Assembly: GCA_938036435.1 (NCBI GenBank)
Contig: CALHPU010000064.1
Span: forward strand, 1-64,000
DNA length: 64,000 bases
Reading direction: 5' to 3'
From: an uncultured Pirellulaceae bacterium
GTDB taxonomy: Bacteria; Planctomycetota; Planctomycetia; Pirellulales; Pirellulaceae
Shown here piece after piece: positions 8,150-16,470 of this stretch; the stretch's first letter is position 1, and each line of letters starts with the position of its first letter. The notes beneath the pieces were generated by a model. It did no database searches, had not been told where the DNA came from, and was given only the letters and a program-made list of their open reading frames with translations. A program made the position numbers and the translations under genes.

Positions 8150-8530
8150 CTAAAGTTGAGTAGCAGAGAACCTATTGCTCGCCGCAGTCTCGATGGCCTT
8201 TTTGGCCGCTTCGGCGTCTACTTCATCGCCTTTTAGAATGACTTTGCCCAGTTCTGGAATTTCGACCTCTACACCCGGTAGAGCAGTGGCAAGCTCGTTT
8301 TTAATCGCGCCTCCACATCCGGCTCGTCAGGTCATGCCTTTTACGTCAAAGCTAACTGTCGTTAGCTCTTCACCAGTCGCTGGTGCTGTGCTGGAAGTAC
8401 TTCCCTCAGCAGTCGCCGCTGCTCCACCGCCATCGTTAGATGGAGCCGCAGTTTCACTTCCGCCACATCCAGAGACTGCCAGTGCGGCAGTTGCGGTTAC
8501 GGCAACTGCGAACAAGCTCAAAAATCTCAT
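8150..8530 (-). CDS. HMA-type metal-binding lipoprotein with in-frame UGA (candidate selenoprotein or nonsense pseudogene)
   Basis: Starts at ATG 8530 (GGAG about 8 nt upstream) with a lipoprotein signal (FLSLFAVAVTATAALAVSGC), then an Ala/Gly/Ser linker, then SFDVKGMT. A UGA at 8329..8327 follows. Read through, the same frame continues RAGCGGAIKNELATALPGVE...LKGDEVDAEAAKKAIETA to UAG at 8150, 126 residues in all. This is a heavy-metal-associated (HMA) domain whose motif is normally GMTCxxGC or GMTCxxC. The UGA sits exactly on the first metal-binding Cys, giving GMT-U-RAGC. The downstream part keeps full domain character and has its own terminator. Options are Sec insertion, a recent Cys-to-stop change (TGC/TGT to TGA), or a sequencing error. 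I see no convincing SECIS; a weak stem CGAGCC/GGCGCG around GGATGTGGA follows the UGA. Confidence 0.7.
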
Positions 8531-8882
8531 GGTCTTCTCCACAAAGATAAAAAAATTGCAGCCCACGATTAGATTCGACGCTCGAAACGCAGCACTGACA
8601 GACAGTGTTGGTATCGATGGACTACATAACTAGATCTACTATAAGCGTCAAAGGGCTGGTGGAGGGGCAGTTGAAACGATTCTTTTGCTAAAAACAGTGA
8701 TGTATCGGAGAATTTCAGGTCTTCCGGGTAAATTGAGCCGCTTTTGGGTCAATTGGAACCATCGGCGCAGTTAATCTCGCGACGTGGATGCCAAAAAAAA
8801 TGGTGGTCGCTGTAGGCCAGAGCTACAGCAACCACCATCGATCGATTTCGAATTCTTGAAGTCTTCGAATCTCAACGTTTGT
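8531..8882. other. Intergenic region between two thiol-rich genes
   Basis: The region holds the upstream sequence of the HMA gene and, from 8793, the terminator of the Cys-rich gene that ends at 8883. Two plus-strand ORFs in the track that overlap this area (8175-8633, 8784-9113) are shadows. I see no further gene. Confidence 0.4.
8793..8836 (-). terminator. Rho-independent terminator of the Cys-repeat gene
   Basis: A long stem GGTGGTCGCTGTAG/CTACAGCAACCACC with one mismatch and a 7-nt loop is followed on the minus strand by eight T. Strong terminator 46 nt after the stop at 8883. Confidence 0.9.
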
Positions 8883-9611
8883 CTAGCTATTTGTCGATGC
8901 AGCAGCTTCGCCAGCAGCAGCTTGTGCCTTTGTCAGCGCTTCAACAGCCGCTTTGTATTTCGCACGAGCGACGTTCAAACGGGCAGTCATTTCGCAGCAA
9001 GTTTCTTCGTCGCCTACGACGTACTTCATTTCCGCTCCACCAGCGGCCAGTTCTTTGGCCTTCATTGGGCAATTGCAGGCTTCTTCGCCAACGACGTAAG
9101 AAAGGCTAACTGAATTGACAGCCTCTTGGACCAGTTTCGTGTGGCTTGCAGCCTTTATCGGACAGCTACATTTTTCGCCAGCGATAGTTGTTGTTCCGGA
9201 TGCTTCACAAACACATGGCGTTGTATATGCGGCCAATGCAGCTTCTGTTTTCTCAACCAACGCGGTCATCGCTTCTGATTTGTCAGTGTAAGAAGTTTCC
9301 GCAACGACATAGTGAATTGGTGCACTGTGCTTCTCTGCAAGCGCCTGAGCCGAATGTGAACAGCAGGTTGATTCTTCGCCAACCTTATAGGACATTTTCG
9401 GTAGGGATGCCATTGCTGCTGAGATTGGGCATTCGCCGTCGCATGCTTCTTTGCCGCTACAACAAGCTTTAGCAGCACTGCCATCCATTTCGGCAGCCAT
9501 TGCTTTGGGTGATCTCGATTTGTCATCAGAACCTTCCTGAGCGAACGAGGAAGTGACGATGAGACACGCGACGATTGCAATACCGAGTGTTAGAGTGAAG
9601 AGTGATTTCAT
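8883..9611 (-). CDS. Secreted Cys-rich repeat protein (thiol/metal-binding candidate)
   Basis: 242 aa from ATG 9611 (MKSLFTLTLGIAIVACLIVTSSFA signal peptide; TGGAGAAG just upstream). The frame is open to 9641 but lacks an SD there. The mature part repeats a unit of the type Y-[KV]-V-G-[ED]-E-x-[TC]-C-[CN]: SYKVGEESTCC, SYVVGEEACNCP, KYVVGDEETCC, with a degenerate HYVVAETSY. Between them are CCSGKEACDGECP, CVCEAS and KCSCP. The Cys pairs and the repeat layout fit metal or disulfide chemistry. I do not recognise the family. Its neighbour downstream is the HMA lipoprotein on the same strand, but each has its own terminator, so they are separate units. Confidence 0.8.
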   Translation of the reverse strand: MKSLFTLTLGIAIVACLIVTSSFAQEGSDDKSRSPKAMAAEMDGSAAKACCSGKEACDGECPISAAMASLPKMSYKVGEESTCCSHSAQALAEKHSAPIHYVVAETSYTDKSEAMTALVEKTEAALAAYTTPCVCEASGTTTIAGEKCSCPIKAASHTKLVQEAVNSVSLSYVVGEEACNCPMKAKELAAGGAEMKYVVGDEETCCEMTARLNVARAKYKAAVEALTKAQAAAGEAAASTNS

Positions 9612-9958
9612 AGCTTCTCCAGAGGTTAAGGATTGTCGCATCTACATCAGGATGCTACAAAAAATTGAATGTGACCTGAAAACCAGCAAGTTAGCGGTTT
9701 AGGTCACTAGTGTATCGTATCAGAGTTGGGCAAAGAACTTGTTGTCAGGCCCCTAATTTCTTAAATTCATTCGCGAACAAGTTTGACTCCGATTAGAGTC
9801 AATTTTTACGTGGTAAAACGTCAAAAGTTCAAATTTGTTTTAGATTGCTGCGCATTTGGTTAGAATGAGCCTCGATGGCCAATTTTCACAGTTTTTGGCT
9901 ATCTGTCCACGACCCGAAAACTAGGCCCGCATTCAACTCAAGACAGCCATTTTCTTGC

Positions 9959-10089
9959 CTAGTGGTCTGTCAACATTTAATTTTAGGGTAGCTGGATTCA
10001 CCAGAATTCAGTTCAGCAGTATAAAACCGAAGTCTGGCGACTCCGGCTACGATCACACACTCTAACTTCCATCCCTGACAAACCACTAG
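9959..10089. mobile_element. MITE-like element, copy 2 (131 bp)
   Basis: Same length and same CTAGTGGTCTGTCA/TGACAAACCACTAG ends as the copy at 2072-2202. It differs at only two positions (GATTCACC for GATTCGCC; GATCACA for GATGACA). Such identity in non-coding DNA suggests recent spread or homogenisation. Confidence 0.8.
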
Positions 10090-10170
10090 CAAGCCAATTG
10101 AGCAATCAAAGAAGAACTACCAAGCAGTGTTTCTTTACAACAGATTCTTAATAAATTCTTCTTTGAGTTT

Positions 10171-10238
10171 TGATGCAAGTTCCGAACACTGACGCAAGTT
10201 CCGAACACTGATGCAAGTTCCGAACGATGACGCAAGTT
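10171..10238. repeat. 19-bp tandem repeat, about 3.6 copies
   Basis: The unit TGAYGCAAGTTCCGAACAC is repeated head to tail with alternating T/C at position 4 (TGATGC, TGACGC, TGATGC, TGACGC). It has no spacers and lies 40 bp from the rplQ terminator. Not a CRISPR. Confidence 0.8.
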
Positions 10239-10272
10239 GTTTTGGATTTGAAATTGCTCAACTTGCCGGTAG

Positions 10273-10312
10273 AAAAGCAAAAAAGCCGCCCATCGAACTC
10301 AATGGGCGGCTT
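10273..10312 (-). terminator. Rho-independent terminator of the ribosomal operon
   Basis: A perfect stem AAGCCGCCCAT/ATGGGCGGCTT with an 8-nt loop is followed on the minus strand by a T-rich run (TTTTTTGCTTTT). It lies about 30 nt after the rplQ stop and closes the rpmJ-rplQ operon. Confidence 0.9.
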
Positions 10313-10343
10313 GGAATCTCTTGAATCTACTTCTCAGTGTAGA

Positions 10344-11096
10344 TTATTCGTCTTCGGTCGAGGCCTCGGGTTCTTGAGCCTCCGAGGAAGTCTCTTCAGT
10401 TTCAGGAGAAGCCTCCGCAGATGTTTGCTCTTCGGCGGCAGTTTCTTCTTCGGCTGGTTTTTCTTCAGCAACCGGTTCTTCGGAAGCTGTTTCTTCAGCG
10501 GCACCAAAGGCAGGCTTAACAGCCGACTTCACTTTCACGCGATCATTCTTACCGACAAATTCCAAGATGCCTTGGACTCCAGCGTCACCCAAACGGACGC
10601 CGGCTAGTTTCAGGATACGGGTATAGCCACCATCGCGATCGACAAACCTTGGTGCGACGTCTTCGAACAGAATGGAGACCGCCTCTTTGTCGCCCAGCAG
10701 AGCGAATGCTCGGCGACGATAGTTAATCGCGGGAGCGATCGCGGCGTTCCACTTTTGCCAGCCTTCGCCTTCACGCCATTGCTTCCACGCGTCAGTGCCG
10801 CGTTCGGCTGTCGTGTTCAGCTTTTCGGCGGCTTCCATGTGGGGAAGCGCTTTCTTGGCCAGCGTGATGCACTTCTCGACCAGCGGTCGAACTTCTTTGG
10901 CCTTCTGCAATGTTGTAGTGATACGGCCCTTGTACTTGGGTGGATTGACGGCAGTTTTTCCGTCGGCCTGAACCAAGCCTTCGTAGAACATGTCATCACG
11001 TTCGGTCAACAACAGGCAGGTCGCTAGGTTCTTCATCAACGCTTTGCGATGGCTGGATGATCGGCCCAGACGGCGGCCTTTTTTTCTGTGTCTCAT
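10344..11096 (-). CDS. rplQ: Ribosomal protein L17 with inserts and a long acidic tail
   Basis: 250 aa, about twice the usual bacterial L17. The N-terminus MRHRKKGRRLGRSSSHRKALMKNL and the EVRPLVEKCITLAKKA and APRFVDRDGGYTRILKL segments are canonical L17. Two additions break it: a stretch around FYEGLVQADGKTAVNPPKYKGR, and about 40 residues between ITLAKKA and RRAFALLGDKEAV (TERGTDAWKQWREGEGW). The last 65 residues are Glu/Ala-rich with no basic RNA-binding character. L17 is a large-subunit protein at the exit-tunnel side. It is the last gene of the operon, 71 nt after rpoA. Confidence 0.95.
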   Translation of the reverse strand: MRHRKKGRRLGRSSSHRKALMKNLATCLLLTERDDMFYEGLVQADGKTAVNPPKYKGRITTTLQKAKEVRPLVEKCITLAKKALPHMEAAEKLNTTAERGTDAWKQWREGEGWQKWNAAIAPAINYRRRAFALLGDKEAVSILFEDVAPRFVDRDGGYTRILKLAGVRLGDAGVQGILEFVGKNDRVKVKSAVKPAFGAAEETASEEPVAEEKPAEEETAAEEQTSAEASPETEETSSEAQEPEASTEDE

Positions 11097-11167
11097 CTTA
11101 CTACCAAACTTCTATTTTGCAGTTTCAGTCTTCAGTTAAATGTTCTGGCTGGGATGCCACAAACAAC

Positions 11168-12172
11168 TTAGGTGATTACAGGTGCTTTGGGCACTTTCAT
11201 TCCAAGGTGCATTCCAAGTTCGCCCAACAGTTGGCGAACTTCTACTAAAGTCGTTTCACCGAAGTTACGAATTTCCATCAGTTGATCTTCGGTCTTCTGA
11301 ACGAGATCACGAACAGTGCGGATATCAGAACAATCCAAGCAGTTGGTTGCTCGAACCGAGAACCGCAGTTCGGTTATCGGCATGTTCAGTTTGGCTTCCA
11401 ATGCCGCATCGATACCGCCCTTGCTTTGGGGTTGAGCATGCACTTGAGCGCCCAGTTCGGTGTATTGCACGAACGGGTTGAGGTGCTTTCGCATGATCTT
11501 GGATGCTTCGACCAAGGCCATCTCTGGGTTGATTGAACCGTTGGTCCAGATCTCCAAAGTCAATCGATCGTAGTTGGTCTTCTGACCGACACGAGTTTCT
11601 TCGACGTCGTAACGAACGCGTGTCACAGGACTGTAAACGGCGTCGATAGGAACGATGCCGATTTCGTGATCGCGGCCGCTGTGCTCCGTAGAAGGCACGT
11701 ATCCGCGACCGTTTTCGACAACCATTTCCATCATGAAAGGGTTGTCAACGAATGCGTTTTCATCGGTCAGCGTAGTCAAAACATGATCGGCGTTGATGAT
11801 GTCGACCTCGCCGCCGGTTTGGATGTCGGCACCGGTGATCGGGCCGGGCGTGCTCTTTTCGATCGTGATGACTTTCATCTGATCGGTGTAGTTTTTGACG
11901 ACCAATGATTTGACATTCAAAACGATTTCTGTGACGTCTTCCAAAACGCCAGGAATCGAAGAAAATTCGTGGTTCGCACCGCGAATTTTGAGTTGCGTCA
12001 CCGCGCTGCCTTGCAGGCTCGAAAGCAACACGCGACGAAGACTGTTTCCAACGGTTGTTCCAAAACCACGCTCAAATGGTTCAGCAACAAACTTTCCGTA
12101 AGTTGGTGTCAACGAATTGCGATCGCACTCAACGACGCTTGGTAGTTCTAAACCTCTCCAACGGATATGCAT
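11168..12172 (-). CDS. rpoA: RNA polymerase alpha subunit
   Basis: 334 aa from ATG 12172, chosen because GGAGAG lies 8 nt upstream; the track start at 12193 has no SD. The N-terminal domain ([24 protein letters not shown]) drives dimerisation and core assembly. The C-terminal domain (about 250-325) ends with [23 protein letters not shown], the usual helix-hairpin-helix that contacts promoter UP elements and activators. Order rpsK-rpoA-rplQ is typical; rpsD, often placed before rpoA, is absent here. Confidence 0.97.
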   Translation of the reverse strand: MHIRWRGLELPSVVECDRNSLTPTYGKFVAEPFERGFGTTVGNSLRRVLLSSLQGSAVTQLKIRGANHEFSSIPGVLEDVTEIVLNVKSLVVKNYTDQMKVITIEKSTPGPITGADIQTGGEVDIINADHVLTTLTDENAFVDNPFMMEMVVENGRGYVPSTEHSGRDHEIGIVPIDAVYSPVTRVRYDVEETRVGQKTNYDRLTLEIWTNGSINPEMALVEASKIMRKHLNPFVQYTELGAQVHAQPQSKGGIDAALEAKLNMPITELRFSVRATNCLDCSDIRTVRDLVQKTEDQLMEIRNFGETTLVEVRQLLGELGMHLGMKVPKAPVIT

Positions 12173-12320
12173 GGAGTTCTCTCCGAAATTCAATCGAAAC
12201 GATTGTGATGTAAATTAACTAGGGGCAAGGCTCTGGTTTGAGTTGACCGGCGACAATCGATAACTCAATAGTTCGAATCGCCAGCAGCATCAACCAGACA
12301 ACAAGTTGAAAGAAAGAGAC

Positions 12321-12701
12321 TTAAACGCGTCGTTTCTTGCGAGGTCGGCAACCGTTGTGTGGAATTGGAGTGCGGTCTTCGATCGATTTGATGTTCAGAC
12401 CAGCGGCTTGGAGTGCAGTGATCGCACTTTCCCGACCACTTCCGGGGCCTTTGACCCGCACTTCTACTTCTTTAACACCGAACTTGATGGCTTTTTCGGC
12501 GGCCGTTTGGGCAGCACTCTGGCCAGCAAAAGGTGTGCTCTTACGAGACCCTTTAAATCCGCACGTTCCGGCACTTGACCAGCACAATGTCTCGCCTTTG
12601 GTGTCGGTGATCGTCACAGTCGTGTTGTTGAAAGTCGCTTGGATATGAGCGATTCCAAACGTCACATTGCGACGGACGCGTTTCTTTTTAGTTTTTGCCA
12701 C
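12321..12701 (-). CDS. rpsK: Ribosomal protein S11
   Basis: 126 aa, usual length. Begins [27 protein letters not shown] and ends [18 protein letters not shown], both diagnostic of S11. It binds 16S rRNA on the platform of the small subunit. Second-last group in the operon after rpsM; 148 nt separate it from rpoA. Confidence 0.98.
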   Translation of the reverse strand: MAKTKKKRVRRNVTFGIAHIQATFNNTTVTITDTKGETLCWSSAGTCGFKGSRKSTPFAGQSAAQTAAEKAIKFGVKEVEVRVKGPGSGRESAITALQAAGLNIKSIEDRTPIPHNGCRPRKKRRV

Positions 12702-12890
12702 TTCTTTAGACTCCGGGTGCTCTTAAAACTCGCCTCTGGAAACCAATCCAACTCAGGCAGTCACTATCAAGCGGGTTCTTGTTTGATGATGGGTGAAACT
12801 GGCCAAACTTTGCTTTTGGGAAACTGCAATTTTTCCTTTGAAGCACTTTCCAAAATGGCCACACTTTAAATTCGTAGCGTCAACGATAGA

Positions 12891-13274
12891 TCAGCGAAGA
12901 TCCTTGACGCCCTTCTTGCCCGCAACTGTCTTCTTTGGACCTTTACGTGTGCGAGCGTTTGTCTTGGTACGCTGGCCGCGCACTGGCAAGCCAATACGAT
13001 GCCGAATTCCACGGTAGCTCTTGATCTCACGCAGACGCGTGATGCATTGTTGCACGTGGCGGCGAAGCGGACCTTCTACCGTGTAATCACGTTCGATAAT
13101 GGTCGAGATACTACTGCTGTCTTGGTCTGTCAAATCCCGAGCGCGAAGTTCGGGGTCCACTCCCGCTTTGCGACACAAATCGCGCGCGGTTTGAGGTCCG
13201 ATGCCATAGAGATACGTCAGTGAAACGACGATCTTCTTATCATTGGGGATATCAACACCTAACAAACGAGGCAT
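12891..13274 (-). CDS. rpsM: Ribosomal protein S13
   Basis: 127 aa. Starts [26 protein letters not shown] and ends in the [19 protein letters not shown] region that contacts the P-site tRNA and the subunit bridge. Length and order (after rpmJ, before rpsK) are typical. A 189-nt gap before rpsK holds no gene. Confidence 0.98.
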   Translation of the reverse strand: MPRLLGVDIPNDKKIVVSLTYLYGIGPQTARDLCRKAGVDPELRARDLTDQDSSSISTIIERDYTVEGPLRRHVQQCITRLREIKSYRGIRHRIGLPVRGQRTKTNARTRKGPKKTVAGKKGVKDLR

Positions 13275-13418
13275 ATATAAACTCTCTCTCGGGCAAATTC
13301 AGCCAACCATGTTCTCTGGTGGTCTGAACACTGTGAAAATGTTTGTGTGCGGAAATCAGACTCGACGACTCATTGTTATCCAGCTGAGCAGCCAATGCCG
13401 ATTTAACTTACTTTAGTA

Positions 13419-13532
13419 CTATCCCTGACGCTGTTTATGGCGTGGGTTTGTGCAAATGACGTACACGCGACCTTTACGGCGAACCACCTTGCAGTTTTCG
13501 CAGATCCGTTTAACGCTTGCGCGGACTTTCAT
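13419..13532 (-). CDS. rpmJ: Ribosomal protein L36
   Basis: 37 aa: [22 protein letters not shown]... ending NPRHKQRQG. The zinc-binding C-x2-C...C-x4-H pattern is present, so this is the C+ form. The true start is ATG 13532; the 164-aa track ORF is an open upstream frame with no L36 character. It is the first gene of the rpmJ-rpsM-rpsK-rpoA-rplQ operon in this window; infA and secY do not precede it. Confidence 0.95.
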   Translation of the reverse strand: MKVRASVKRICENCKVVRRKGRVYVICTNPRHKQRQG

Positions 13533-13926
13533 CGCAGTTGCTCTCAAAATTTTGGTTTTATTAAAGCCCGACAGTATAGGAATGAGTCCCATACTCCCAC
13601 AAGGGCCATTTTTATACGAAATGCGTTTTTTCGAATGGAACGGTTCGATTGGAGCGTCGGTTGGCTCCCACCAACGAACAACTGGCTCGGCGAGAAAGCG
13701 CCAGCACCCAGTTTGAGCCCCGAACCCCTTGTTCGAGCAGCAAATCCGATCCATCGGCTTTCTGTGATCTTCGCCTTTACCTCGGTTTTGACTCTGGCGC
13801 ATTTGAGGTGGATTTGCCGGTGCTTTGCCAAATCCGGTGGTGACTCTCGGTCGCGGTAGTGATTTATCAGATGTCCATAAATGAAAGACTCGATCGGCCA
13901 GTATAGCTAGCACGAGTAAAAAGTTT
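13533..13926. other. Divergent promoter region of ribosomal operon and cytochrome gene
   Basis: This 394-bp region lies between rpmJ (minus) and the pentahaem cytochrome gene (plus). ORFs here in the track run antisense or extend rpmJ and show no family features. I could not pick a convincing -10/-35 pair for either direction. Confidence 0.35.
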
Positions 13927-16416
13927 ATGAAGATTGCTCAAGTCTTACTCGGTGAAATTCTGTACCGTGTCGCCAGAAGTGAACTTTGCTGGTTATCCCG
14001 GTTTTTTCTAATGCAATCTATCCGTCAAAGGGCCATTGGCTCAGCCGCTTGCTGTTTTGCAATCGTTTGTACTCTGGTCCTGTTTCAACACTTCCAATCC
14101 GAAACTTGGCTTCAGAATATATCTGAAGCGAAGCTACGTGACTCCAGCGTGCGCCCGATGCGCTATGATGGCGAATCGGGTAACGGGCACCAAAGGCAGT
14201 CAAATGAATCTTCTGCAGATGTTCAGCCTGCTACTCAGGTAATTCGAGATCCGATGGTGCAACCGGCCGGCCATCAAGCAGACGTTGTTAGATATCCTCT
14301 GTTTGCAGAACGCGCTCAAAGGCCAGAGGCTGTTCCAACGCCCGCAGTTACTCCTTCGGTTTCCGCCACTAACTCTCAATTTGACAATCGGTCTTTATCG
14401 GCAACCCTTTCACCAGAGGATCAAGCAACTCTTAAGAGTCTGCCCCCCGCTTGTACTTCGGACATCGAATCGTTGATCCGCGCGTCGCAAGCTCAGCCGC
14501 CGGCTCCGCAACAGACTACGACTGCCGGTGTCCCAATGGGGCGAGGGTCGCAACAGCAATGGGTGCCGCCAGTTTCCTCCACAACGCAGCAACGTGTGCC
14601 AAACCAGTTTAATAACGTTGACTTGGAACGTTACAACCCCCACGCCAAAGCAACCCAAGTATCTTGGGAGTCGGATTCAGTAGCCAAGAAAAAATCGGTT
14701 GATGCAAGCAAGGCGAGTGGTTCCGCCAAGAAATCCGATGAACAGAAGACTGACTCAGATGCCGATCCGCATCTTGAACTCTACTCACGCGACGCGTTTC
14801 CGTCGGCGCGCGAGTGCAAAATCTGTCACGAGCAGATCTATGAAGAGTGGGCCAGTTCGAGTCATGCCTACGCGTCGATCTCTCCAATGTTTCATGTCTT
14901 TGAGAACAAGGTCAACAAACTTACCTCAGGCACCATGGGGTATTTTTGTTTGCGATGTCACGCACCGGTGGCCACTACGATGGGGCTTAGACGCGATCAA
15001 CCGATCTGGGATGGACCTGCGGTCTTTAAAGAAGGGGTGACATGCATTGCGTGTCACCGTGTAAAAACACCGTTCACGAAAACCGATGGAGAGAGGCGGA
15101 TTGAACCGGGTGGTATCTATGATCCGGTCTATGGCGGTAGCGACGGTGGCGGTGTGGCGACGGTAGCCAAATACAAAGACAAGTACAAAGTAAAAATCGA
15201 TCCCCACGACAAATCGACGGGGCAAAAGATGCACCGCCGCAGCATCCAATTCGAAGAATTGTCTGAATCAACGTTTTGTATGTCTTGCCATCAGGTCGCC
15301 GTCAAACCGGGAATCAAACTGGAAGTTGTCTGGGATCAGTACCGCGCGTCGCCAGCTTGTCGTGAGGGTGTTTCGTGTCAGGACTGCCACATGGGCGTTG
15401 TCCCCGGTGTGGATGCGGGATACTCATTTGGACCGGCCGCCGTGGTCGGAGGAAAGGTTGTCAATCCCGAGCGTAAGCATTCCAACCACGTCTTCTACGG
15501 TCCCGGTTACTCGATTGCTCATCCGGGAATTTTTCCACAAAACACAGACGGCGATAAATGGACCGTCAATCAGTGGCTGGAGTTTGATTGGCGTAGTGAT
15601 TGGGGAAAAGAGAAATTCGAGGATGATCTCGCTGACGGCTTAATCCAAGCTTGGTTCCCCCCTGCGTGGCAGGACGCCGATACGCGTGTCGAGGCGCGGG
15701 AAGTGGTGGAAGACAACTTGAAGAAGCTAAATTACAAGAAGGACTTGCGAAGGCAATTGCTTGAAAACGGTTCAAAATTGGATGGCCCGTTCTTCGCGAG
15801 TCCGCCGGTCGCAGGTAAGCCGCTTAATTTCCGCTATTGCTTGACTAATACGAATCCCGGTCACAATATGCCCAGCGGCTCGCTGGGGGCCCAACCTCAA
15901 CTCTGGATGAATGTTGTGCTGATTGGTCCAAATGGCAACCGTTTGTGGGAGACCGGCCACGTCGACTCCAATGGTGACCTCGCCGACAATCATTCGTTGG
16001 ATGTTCTTAATCGCACGCTGCCATTTGACGACCAGTTGTTCAATCTGCAAACCAAGTTCTTGACGCAGAATGTGAAGGGCACCGATCGGGAGATGTATCT
16101 GCCAGTCAATTTTGACGTGGATCAGTTGCCGTTTATCCGCCCTGCGGCGCAACCGGTGACAGTACTGAACCATCCACCGGGTATTCGTATGGAAGGGCAT
16201 TCCCTTCCAGCGCTGGCGTCAAGGAACGCGAAATTTAGTATCCCCGCAAAACTGATTACACAGCCGGGAACCTATCGCTTGAGCGTTCGGATGCGTAGTC
16301 GTGCAGAACCCATCTACTTTATGCGTTTTTGTGATGCGACCCCCGAGATGGAACGCATGATGAATGAATGGATTGCTGACTTTCACGTCAACACGGTGAC
16401 TTTCAGCGTCAGGTAA
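13927..16416 (+). CDS. Pentahaem c-type cytochrome, exported
   Basis: 829 aa from ATG 13927; an inner ATG at 14011 ([15 protein letters not shown]...) would place the membrane/signal segment at the very start and is an equal candidate. A Pro/Gln-rich linker spans about 70-270. Five CxxCH haem sites follow (CKICH, CLRCH, CIACH, CMSCH, CQDCH) between about 295 and 490. The C-terminal 220 residues form a beta-rich domain with [18 protein letters not shown], found in many planctomycete multihaem proteins of the c554 type. Location is periplasmic or cell-surface; the role is electron transfer, substrate unknown. The next gene encodes an outer-membrane barrel 54 nt downstream and is likely co-transcribed. 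Confidence 0.88.
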   Translation: MKIAQVLLGEILYRVARSELCWLSRFFLMQSIRQRAIGSAACCFAIVCTLVLFQHFQSETWLQNISEAKLRDSSVRPMRYDGESGNGHQRQSNESSADVQPATQVIRDPMVQPAGHQADVVRYPLFAERAQRPEAVPTPAVTPSVSATNSQFDNRSLSATLSPEDQATLKSLPPACTSDIESLIRASQAQPPAPQQTTTAGVPMGRGSQQQWVPPVSSTTQQRVPNQFNNVDLERYNPHAKATQVSWESDSVAKKKSVDASKASGSAKKSDEQKTDSDADPHLELYSRDAFPSARECKICHEQIYEEWASSSHAYASISPMFHVFENKVNKLTSGTMGYFCLRCHAPVATTMGLRRDQPIWDGPAVFKEGVTCIACHRVKTPFTKTDGERRIEPGGIYDPVYGGSDGGGVATVAKYKDKYKVKIDPHDKSTGQKMHRRSIQFEELSESTFCMSCHQVAVKPGIKLEVVWDQYRASPACREGVSCQDCHMGVVPGVDAGYSFGPAAVVGGKVVNPERKHSNHVFYGPGYSIAHPGIFPQNTDGDKWTVNQWLEFDWRSDWGKEKFEDDLADGLIQAWFPPAWQDADTRVEAREVVEDNLKKLNYKKDLRRQLLENGSKLDGPFFASPPVAGKPLNFRYCLTNTNPGHNMPSGSLGAQPQLWMNVVLIGPNGNRLWETGHVDSNGDLADNHSLDVLNRTLPFDDQLFNLQTKFLTQNVKGTDREMYLPVNFDVDQLPFIRPAAQPVTVLNHPPGIRMEGHSLPALASRNAKFSIPAKLITQPGTYRLSVRMRSRAEPIYFMRFCDATPEMERMMNEWIADFHVNTVTFSVR

Positions 16417-16470
16417 CCCAAATCAGACAATAGTCTGTTTACTCAAACTCATTTTATAAGACACAATTCG

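Larger units (their letters stand above)
9612..10343. other. 730-bp gene-free region with repeats
   Basis: Between the Cys-repeat gene and rplQ. It holds copy 2 of the MITE-like element, a 19-bp tandem repeat and the rplQ terminator, all listed separately. The AT-rich stretch 9700-9950 probably includes the promoter of the Cys-repeat gene. The ORFs here in the track (10086-10280, 10227-10607) are not convincing. Confidence 0.5.

Noticed and set aside
8175-8633. 152-codon plus-strand ORF
   Set aside because: Antisense shadow of the HMA gene; low-complexity Ser/Pro/Ala translation, no SD, and the minus frame has clear signal peptide, domain and terminator.
10171-10238. Possible CRISPR array
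   Set aside because: The 19-bp units are directly adjacent without spacers; no cas gene nearby.
13419-13913. 164-codon version of the rpmJ ORF
   Set aside because: Only the last 37 residues are L36. The upstream part is an open frame without family features, and ATG 13532 is the usual start.
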